DNA of 49,192 nt from an uncultured Clostridia bacterium (GTDB taxonomy: Bacteria; Bacillota; Clostridia; UBA1381). The DNA is taken from the NCBI GenBank assembly GCA_910585485.1, contig CAJUEZ010000014.1:1-49192 (forward strand), given 5' to 3'. A program made the position numbers and the translations under genes. Position 1 is the first letter of the stretch. Every line of letters starts with the position of its first letter. Positions 43,970-49,192 of this stretch are shown in pieces. Under the pieces are notes generated by a model. It was not told the DNA's origin. It ran no database searches and was given only the letters and a program-made list of their open reading frames with translations.

Positions 43970-44934
43970 CTGTCATCCTCTTTATTCTCAGGTATACACG
44001 GTTCCATTGACGCTATAGCCACTTCAATCTGACTGTCATCAGGCTCGCGGGTTGTCAGCTTTTGAAGCCACAATCCCGGTTTTGACAACCATGTTACGCA
44101 CTTACTCTTGCTGCGTCCCACAAGTTTTATTATCTCATAAGAAATACCTGCCACTGCCGGAAGGAGAGCAAGTCTCATAAGAACTCTCAATATGACCATA
44201 TCCACTTTCGGAAGCAGCGCAAAAAGCAGTATACTTACTATCATTACAAACAGCAAAAAGCTTGTTCCGCATCTTGGGTGAAAACGCTTATACTTTTTAA
44301 TGTTTTCAACAGTAAGTTCCTCGCCCGCTTCATAGCAGGCTATAGTTTTATGTTCCGCGCCATGGTATTCAAATACTCTTTTTATATCTTTCATCTGTGA
44401 CACAAGAGCCAAATATCCTATAAATATAGCCATTCTGATTATGCCTTCAAAAATACTTGTGAATAAATGAGACTCTGTCACCGCTGATACAGCAGGAATT
44501 AAAGAACCCAGTCTTTCCGCGCCTTTTGTGAGAAACGTGGGAAGAATCATAAACAACGCTATACTAAATACAAGTGATATAGCGATTGAAACATATATTA
44601 CAATATCTTTTATTTTATCCCCGAATTTATCATCAAGCCATTTGTCAAATTTGCTTTTCTGCTCTCCTTCTTCTTCCTCAATATCCACAAACTCCGCGCT
44701 ATACATAAGCGCCTTCATTCCAATAACAAGACTGTCAATAAAATTCACACAGCCTCTTATTATGGGAAGTTTAAAAACAGCATTTCGCGTCTTTGTTCCG
44801 TTTTCCTCTATCTTTCGCTCAATTTCACCATCGGGTTTTCTCACTGCGACAGCCGTTTTGTAAGGACCTCTCATCATAACGCCCTCCATTACTGCCTGTC
44901 CTCCTATTGAGGTTATATGCTGTTCTTTACTCAT
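43963..44934 (-). CDS. DUF1385 family membrane protein
   Basis: A conserved clostridial protein of 323 aa, commonly found with prmC and prfA. It begins with the family signature SIGGQAVMEGVMMRGP. Several membrane helices follow (about 108-135, 155-200 and 230-285). The conserved YHGAEHKTIACYE near 190 and FHPRCGTSFLLFVM near 220 carry His and Cys residues that suggest metal binding. The role is unknown. It overlaps prmC by 7 bp and follows the DnaJ gene after 25 bp. Confidence 0.92.
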   Translation of the reverse strand: MSKEQHITSIGGQAVMEGVMMRGPYKTAVAVRKPDGEIERKIEENGTKTRNAVFKLPIIRGCVNFIDSLVIGMKALMYSAEFVDIEEEEGEQKSKFDKWLDDKFGDKIKDIVIYVSIAISLVFSIALFMILPTFLTKGAERLGSLIPAVSAVTESHLFTSIFEGIIRMAIFIGYLALVSQMKDIKRVFEYHGAEHKTIACYEAGEELTVENIKKYKRFHPRCGTSFLLFVMIVSILLFALLPKVDMVILRVLMRLALLPAVAGISYEIIKLVGRSKSKCVTWLSKPGLWLQKLTTREPDDSQIEVAIASMEPCIPENKEDDRW

Positions 44935-44959
44935 TTATTCTTCTCCAATCTATTAAAAA

Positions 44960-45526
44960 TTAGCAACACATGCAATTGAGGCACATACATGTTGTGCAGC
45001 AATCACACGGCTTACATGTTCCCATCGCTCTACCGCCGCCGGTCGTTGAATAATTTCTTGTTCTGTTCAATACATTTTCAAGCGCGCTTCTATACTCTTC
45101 ATTAGTCGGTTCCATATTCACAGCCGTACGCATAAAGGTTACTGCCTGGTCATACCATCCCACCTGCATACGCATGCGTCCGGCAAGATAATACCACTCC
45201 GCCGTTCTAGGCAGTGAATTAAGCAAAGTCAGCGCCTCTTGAAGTTTGTTTTGAGTCATAAGTTCCCTGACTTTTCTAAAAGCTTCGTCACCGGTTGCTC
45301 CGCTGTAAGAAGTATTAGCGTTATACCCTGAACCCGATGTACTTTTCCTGTTTATAAGCATATCATAAGCTTTATTTATTTCTTTAATCTTCTCATCCGC
45401 CAAGTCAGCAAGAGGATTGTTGACATACTTATCGGGATGATATTTTTTTACAAGCGTCCTGTACGCCTTTTTTATAGTTTCCTCATCGGCGTCCTCGCTG
45501 ACACCCAATACTTCATATGGATTCAT
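44960..45526 (-). CDS. DnaJ-domain protein with TPR-like middle and Cys-rich tail, 188 aa
   Basis: The J domain (1-about 65) has the HPD motif at residues 30-32, needed to stimulate Hsp70. A Gly/Ser/Asn linker leads to two TPR-like helical repeats (about 78-155). The C-terminal 18 residues contain nine Cys (CKPCDCCTTCMCLNCMCC), an obvious metal or redox cluster. It lacks the zinc fingers of true DnaJ and is not the chaperone operon copy. Its start lies 14 bp inside the DUF5685 gene, so the two are translationally coupled. It may bring Hsp70 to a metal-dependent client. Confidence 0.88.
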   Translation of the reverse strand: MNPYEVLGVSEDADEETIKKAYRTLVKKYHPDKYVNNPLADLADEKIKEINKAYDMLINRKSTSGSGYNANTSYSGATGDEAFRKVRELMTQNKLQEALTLLNSLPRTAEWYYLAGRMRMQVGWYDQAVTFMRTAVNMEPTNEEYRSALENVLNRTRNYSTTGGGRAMGTCKPCDCCTTCMCLNCMCC

Positions 45527-46376
45527 CTTTCTCTCCTAAAATACTGTATTGTTTTCTTTTTAAAGCAGTGTATATGATATTATCCAATATTTCCTTATTT
45601 TTTCGCACCGTCATTAACTCATAGGCGGAAGAAGCGTTTTCAAGCGTAAGGAGCAATGAAATATCAAGATTTCTTCTTATCGTGTCCTTTATCTCCTCCG
45701 CGCTTTTATCGGGATATTTGCAGGCAAATGTATTATAATCTCCGCGTTTTATATCCTTCTCCAAATCATTATACGCATCTATAATATAAATCCATCGTCC
45801 TATATTATAACCAAGCCACGACAAAACGCGTCTTTCGTTTTTATCCCCGATAAAATCAGGCACGAACAAAATCTCAAGAATTTTCGCAAAGCAATCTGAA
45901 GTTTCGTCTATCTCCTCACAGCGCTCCTTTTCAAGCTCGCTAAGCTTACCCAGGCAAGAGCTAATGTTTTTATATATATCGGCATACCTCTTTTTAGCCT
46001 TTGCCGCGCCCCGCGCAAAAAATATCATTGACAGCATAGCCTTTATACTTTTCTCATCGTGCCAATCGTCTATACACTTTAGGTATGAAAGCATCACACC
46101 CACATCAGCCGCATAATTTACGGCTCTGTCATTTTCAATACAAATATTCTTTCTTATCGGATGAATCAGACATTTTCTATCTTTGAGAACAGACGCGTCT
46201 TTATTTACAGACGACAGCACTATGGCTAAAAATGTTATATCGTAACTCAGTCCCATGCGGGTGCTGTGCGAACACCTTTTTCCTATAGCTTTGCATAAAC
46301 CGCAATAATACGCTTTGAAAGTTTTTGTATCTTCCTCACTCAGTTCATTTGGGCATATTGTAACGTATCCGAACAT
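45513..46376 (-). CDS. DUF5685 family protein with DDxxD-type motifs, 287 aa
   Basis: Matches DUF5685 by its FGYVTICPNELSEEDTKTF start and YYCGLC (C25, C28). C35, C69, H72 and C79 could complete a metal site. The rest is all-helical. I note DDWHD at 103-107 and D200-x3-D204-x3-D208 followed by RGDY. This spacing resembles the two Mg-binding motifs of class I isoprenoid synthases such as phytoene synthase. That link is inference; no function is known to me. It is the first gene of a six-gene operon with a clear promoter and is coupled to the DnaJ gene. Confidence 0.85.
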   Translation of the reverse strand: MFGYVTICPNELSEEDTKTFKAYYCGLCKAIGKRCSHSTRMGLSYDITFLAIVLSSVNKDASVLKDRKCLIHPIRKNICIENDRAVNYAADVGVMLSYLKCIDDWHDEKSIKAMLSMIFFARGAAKAKKRYADIYKNISSCLGKLSELEKERCEEIDETSDCFAKILEILFVPDFIGDKNERRVLSWLGYNIGRWIYIIDAYNDLEKDIKRGDYNTFACKYPDKSAEEIKDTIRRNLDISLLLTLENASSAYELMTVRKNKEILDNIIYTALKRKQYSILGEKDESI

Positions 46377-46411
46377 TAAAGCATCCCTTTCATAAATATC
46401 TGTACGAAATA

Positions 46412-46440
46412 AGTATATATCAAAACAATGTAAAATTCAA
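46412..46440 (-). promoter_or_regulatory. Sigma-A promoter of the DUF5685-dnaJ-DUF1385-prmC-pfk operon
   Basis: TTGAAT (46440-46435), a 17-nt spacer, TATACT (46417-46412) on the minus strand, about 35 bp before the DUF5685 start. Confidence 0.82.
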
Positions 46441-46550
46441 CCTATTAGAGATGATTTTTTATAAAATTTATTTTTTGTTCACAATCAAAGCATACTTTTT
46501 ACTAAAAGTGAAAAACTATATTAAAACACCAATCAGATAGGAGGATAAAA

Positions 46551-47000
46551 ATGAAGCATGAAATGACAAACAAGGAATACAACGAGTATGTAAAGCTCAA
46601 AACACCCAATTCAAAGGTGTTCTCTAATTGCATAAAGGCATTTATTTCAGGTGGAATTATATGCGTTATAGGTCAGTTTATTCTTTCCTTGTTTAAAAAA
46701 TGCGGACTTGATACGGAAATGGCGGGCATGGCAACCTCTATAGTCCTTATATTTCTGGGAGCGCTGCTTACCGGACTTGATATTTATCCGAAAATCGCTA
46801 AATTCGCAGGCGCGGGAACTATTGTTCCTATAACTGGATTTGCAAACTCTGTTGTTTCCCCCGCTCTTGAGGCGAAAACCGAGGGAATGGTACTTGGAGT
46901 CGGCGCAAAAATCTTTACTATTGCGGGACCTGTTATTTTATACGGCACTCTCGCCTCATGGATAGTGGGAATTATATATTTTATAATAAGCTTATTTTAA
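46551..47000 (+). CDS. spoVAC: Stage V sporulation protein AC
   Basis: Membrane protein of the SpoVA channel, which moves dipicolinic acid into the forespore and releases it on germination. After a short charged N-terminus there are about four to five helices. The conserved SpoVAC segments are KAFISGGIICVIGQ, FLGALLTGLDIYPKIAKFAGAGTIVPITGFANSV and the GAKIFTIAGPVI end. The length, 149 aa, is normal. It has an AGGAGG site. A CATACTT sequence at 46491-46497 could be a sigma-G -10, but no convincing -35 is present. Unlike usual spoVACDE clusters, it is on the opposite strand from spoVAD/E. Confidence 0.95.
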   Translation: MKHEMTNKEYNEYVKLKTPNSKVFSNCIKAFISGGIICVIGQFILSLFKKCGLDTEMAGMATSIVLIFLGALLTGLDIYPKIAKFAGAGTIVPITGFANSVVSPALEAKTEGMVLGVGAKIFTIAGPVILYGTLASWIVGIIYFIISLF

Positions 47001-47003
47001 AAC

Positions 47004-47044
47004 AAAAGCTGCCCGTCGGTTAAATTCCGCATATGGCAGCTTTT
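47004..47044. terminator. Bidirectional terminator between spoVAC and aroK
   Basis: AAAAGCTGCC/GGCAGCTTTT (47004-47013 with 47035-47044) with an inner CGG/CCG pairing. A and U runs on both sides suit these convergent genes. Confidence 0.85.
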
Positions 47045-47048
47045 AATT

Positions 47049-47561
47049 TTAATTCGATTTTTCTTCTGCTGTTTTCAGTATTTCCAAAGCGTAGGATTTT
47101 GGTGCGCGTCCGCTTATAACCTTTATTTTGCAGTCGCAGTTATCATAAAATTTTTTCCTGTCATTAAACCGCTGTTCTATTTTCTGAACACTCTCATTAG
47201 CCATAAGAGGTCTTGTTTTTCTTGCCTCTTCAATTCGCTCTTTAATCACGGAAAAACTTGGGGAAAGATTAAAAATTATGCCTGTTTTTCTGAGCGCGTC
47301 TATATTTTTCGCATCAAGCACAACTCCGCCGCCTGTCGCAATAACAGCGTCATCCATAGCCGCCGCTTCCAACACAGCCTCTCTTTCCACTTTCCGAAAA
47401 TACTCCTCGCCGTATTTTTCAAATATCTCATTTACCGTCATATTCATTTTATTCACTATTATATCATCAGTATCAACAAGAGTATATTTTGAAATATCCG
47501 CTATAGCCTTGCTGATTTCCGTTTTTCCTGATGCCATAAATCCTGTAAGAACTATATTCAT
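47049..47561 (-). CDS. aroK: Shikimate kinase
   Basis: Phosphorylates shikimate at the 3-hydroxyl using ATP (EC 2.7.1.71), in aromatic amino-acid synthesis. The P-loop GFMASGKTE is at 7-15. Shikimate-binding D31xD33 is in LVDTDD, R58 in FRKVER, and GGGVV lies near 78-82. The lid Arg lies in KTRPLM. The length is 170 aa. Its ATG overlaps the aroE stop by 4 bases, so aroE-aroK are coupled. Confidence 0.95.
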   Translation of the reverse strand: MNIVLTGFMASGKTEISKAIADISKYTLVDTDDIIVNKMNMTVNEIFEKYGEEYFRKVEREAVLEAAAMDDAVIATGGGVVLDAKNIDALRKTGIIFNLSPSFSVIKERIEEARKTRPLMANESVQKIEQRFNDRKKFYDNCDCKIKVISGRAPKSYALEILKTAEEKSN

Positions 47562-48415
47562 CTTTTAAATACCTCCCTTCTAATACGTTCACCCATATCC
47601 GAAGGAAGCTTCTCACCGGTAAAGAGTTCATAGGCTATAACACCCTGATATATGAGCATGCCCAATCCGTTTAAAGTCTTTGCTCCTCTTTTTTTCGCTT
47701 CCCTTAAAAACAGAGTTTCATCCGGATTATATATCATATCCACAACGGCTGTTTTTGAGTTTATAAAAGACAAATCTTTTATTTCATCAATACAGTCTGT
47801 CGGAAGAGCGTTTTCCTGCGGTTTCATTCCCGCTGAAGTTGTATTAATCACAATGTCAAAATACAACTCTTTAACTTCCGTTTCAACATTAAAGCCTTTT
47901 GTTTTTAAAATGTCATCAGCCAATTCAATCGCTTTAGCTTTTGTTCTGTTTAATACAGTAACGGACAATGCGCCGTTATCTATAAGTCTTATAAGCGTCG
48001 GGCGCGTAACTCCTCCCGCTCCAAAAATTAAAATCTTGCTGTTTTTTATCTGAACCCCGGATTTATCGAGTGCCATACAAAATCCGTCCGCGTCAGTATT
48101 ATATCCGTACAGTTTTCCGTCTCGGTTTACAACCGTGTTTACAGACCCAAGTTCTCTCGCTCCATCCGTAACGCAGTCAAGATATTTCATCACTTCCACC
48201 TTATGAGGCGCGGTGACATTTATTCCGCTTATGCCCAAAGCGCGCACCCCTTCAATCGCCGCCGCCAAATTCTCGCCGCTGACACTCCATGCTCCGTATA
48301 CGTAATTTTTATGTATGGTCTCGGATATGAAGTTGTGCATATTGGGCGAAAATGTATGCTCAACAGGATATCCGATTATTCCAAGCTGTTTTGTGCGTCC
48401 GTTTATTTCAACCAT
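47558..48415 (-). CDS. aroE: Shikimate dehydrogenase
   Basis: Reduces 3-dehydroshikimate to shikimate with NADPH (EC 1.1.1.25). The substrate motif is GYPVEHTFSPNMHN near 14-27. The catalytic Lys is in VTAPHK, Asp in the YNTDADGF region, and the NADP loop is GAGGVTRP near 130. The start is ATG 48415 (285 aa), preceded by GGAGAAAG. An in-frame upstream extension of 40 residues reads as translated leader and was rejected. It is followed by aroK with a 4-bp overlap. Confidence 0.95.
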   Translation of the reverse strand: MVEINGRTKQLGIIGYPVEHTFSPNMHNFISETIHKNYVYGAWSVSGENLAAAIEGVRALGISGINVTAPHKVEVMKYLDCVTDGARELGSVNTVVNRDGKLYGYNTDADGFCMALDKSGVQIKNSKILIFGAGGVTRPTLIRLIDNGALSVTVLNRTKAKAIELADDILKTKGFNVETEVKELYFDIVINTTSAGMKPQENALPTDCIDEIKDLSFINSKTAVVDMIYNPDETLFLREAKKRGAKTLNGLGMLIYQGVIAYELFTGEKLPSDMGERIRREVFKR

Positions 48416-48488
48416 AGTCTTTCTCCGTTCATTGTAATATACTATGGCAATTATAACACACTTTTTATAATTTGAACAGTCCGAATTT

Positions 48489-48845
48489 TTATTTTTTCGG
48501 TTTTGACTTAAAAATAACAGATACAAGGAATCCAAATATCAGCGCGGCAGAAATACCGCCGGCGGCAGCTGTAATACCGCCCGTAAATATTCCGAGAAAA
48601 CCGTTTTCGCTCACAGCTTTAGCGACACCCTTGCATAAATTATATCCAAAGCCTGTCAGCGGCACAGTTGCTCCGGCTCCTGAAAAATCGACAAGCGGCT
48701 GATATACTCCTATTAACTGCAAAAACACACCGAGAACAACGAATGTTACAAGTATTCTTGCAGGAGTGAGTTTTGTTTTGTCGATTAATATTTGTCCGAC
48801 CACGCATATCAGTCCGCCTATTATAAACGTTTTTAAATAGTCCAT
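48489..48845 (-). CDS. spoVAE: Stage V sporulation protein AE
   Basis: A small membrane protein of 118 aa with about four helices, matching the SpoVAE(b) membrane form. Visible pieces are FIIGGLICVVGQILID, LTPARILVTFVVLGV, FSGAGATVPLTGFGYNLCKGVA and GGISAALIFGFLVS. It works with SpoVAC and SpoVAD in dipicolinate transport in the spore membrane. It follows the spoVAD gene after 13 bp. aroE starts 73 bp downstream in the same direction, so read-through from this operon to aroE-aroK is possible. Confidence 0.93.
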   Translation of the reverse strand: MDYLKTFIIGGLICVVGQILIDKTKLTPARILVTFVVLGVFLQLIGVYQPLVDFSGAGATVPLTGFGYNLCKGVAKAVSENGFLGIFTGGITAAAGGISAALIFGFLVSVIFKSKPKK

Positions 48846-48858
48846 TTGATTTCCTCCC

Positions 48859-49192
48859 TTAATTCTCTATCGCCACAGCATGGGCAATCGCCGGGATACT
48901 TTCTCCCTGCTCCACAACCATTGGATTCATAAGCGCTCCCGTTGCCATGACGAGTATTTTTTTTAAATTATGAGTCTTCAGTTCATGATACGCGTATCCG
49001 CAGAATACGCTTCCGCAGCAGCCGCATCCGCTTCCGCCCGCGTGTACATCCTGATTTTCAATATCGAATATCATTTTCCCGCAATCTTTATGATTGGCGC
49101 GTATATCAAACCCCTCCTTAAGCATCAATTCGACTAAAATATCAGAGCCGACAACACCTAAATCTCCGGTAATAATCATATCGTAATAATCC
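48859..49192 (-). CDS. spoVAD: Stage V sporulation protein AD, C-terminal part (5' end outside window)
   Basis: The frame continues past the right edge; about 111 codons of the 3' end are visible. It matches the SpoVAD C-terminus: YYDMIITGDLG at the edge, DCGKMIFDIE, QDVHAGGSGCGCCGS, ILVMATGALMNP and QGESIPAIAHAVAIEN. SpoVAD is the soluble, thiolase-like partner that binds dipicolinic acid on the spore inner membrane. An internal ATG at 49179 is not the true start. It leads spoVAE on the same strand. Confidence 0.95.
   Translation of the reverse strand, partial: DYYDMIITGDLGVVGSDILVELMLKEGFDIRANHKDCGKMIFDIENQDVHAGGSGCGCCGSVFCGYAYHELKTHNLKKILVMATGALMNPMVVEQGESIPAIAHAVAIEN

Noticed and set aside
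48416..48535. Forty-residue N-terminal extension of aroE
   Set aside because: It has no similarity to the family and overlaps the probable promoter; ATG 48415 has a ribosome site.
1..49192. CRISPR arrays, transposases, prophage genes or replication origin
   Set aside because: No regularly spaced repeats, transposase motifs, phage genes or DnaA-box clusters were seen. The only mobile-like items are the plsY repeats and the decayed fragments near tRNA-Met.

Overview
The window reads as chromosomal DNA of an endospore-forming, single-membrane anaerobe of the class Clostridia. The evidence is spo0A and spoVAC/D/E genes, S-layer-homology (SLH) modules, a bifunctional AdhE, a GTP-type PEP carboxykinase, consensus sigma-A promoters, strong AGGAGG ribosome sites and moderately AT-rich DNA. 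Secreted multi-domain carbohydrate-active proteins point to a polysaccharide-using, probably gut-type organism. I cannot name the genus from sequence alone. About 40 protein genes and one tRNA are visible. All but four protein genes (a DUF6062 gene, a 37-residue peptide, spo0A and spoVAC) lie on the minus strand.

Layout. 1-5341: a two-gene secreted module, a beta-sandwich/Ig-like protein cut by the window edge and a 1252-residue GH2 enzyme whose usual acid/base Glu is Asn. 5534-8935: pckG, a DUF6062 zinc-type protein, a decayed gene and tRNA-Met. 9115-13255: a tail-anchored coiled-coil protein, a zinc-ribbon protein and adhE with a Rex-like operator in its leader. 13462-18332: two potassium-uptake systems side by side (KtrA/KtrB-like and TrkH/TrkA-like). 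18329-22871: gpsA, plsY, der and a DUF512 radical-SAM gene, with plsY flanked by two inverted copies of a roughly 100-bp repeat. 22979-27868: an EamA transporter, nadE, rarA and a TPR protein. 27928-30543: asnS, asnA and a small DUF896 gene. 30686-31835: the small Cys-rich membrane peptide and spo0A on the plus strand. 31911-34655: an ABC importer of the PF04392/TrpXYZ type. 34834-37221: an SLH-anchored secreted protein. 37324-41454: engB, lonA and a lonB homologue lacking its protease domain, in the Bacillus lonB-lonA-ysxC order. 41580-46376: a probable operon of DUF5685, a DnaJ protein with a Cys tail, DUF1385, prmC, phosphofructokinase and a C_GCAxxG_C_C protein. 46551-49192: spoVAC on the plus strand, then aroK, aroE, spoVAE and the end of spoVAD on the minus strand.

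How it fits together. The housekeeping part covers fermentation (AdhE, PFK, PEPCK), phospholipid synthesis (GpsA, PlsY), NAD and asparagine supply, potassium uptake, ribosome assembly (Der, EngB), protein quality control (Lon) and sporulation control. The least explained items are the DUF5685/DnaJ pair, in which DUF5685 shows class I isoprenoid-synthase-like Asp motifs; the inverted repeats around plsY, whose hairpin shows a compensatory base-pair change; the protease-less LonB; and the spoVA genes split across strands by aroK-aroE.
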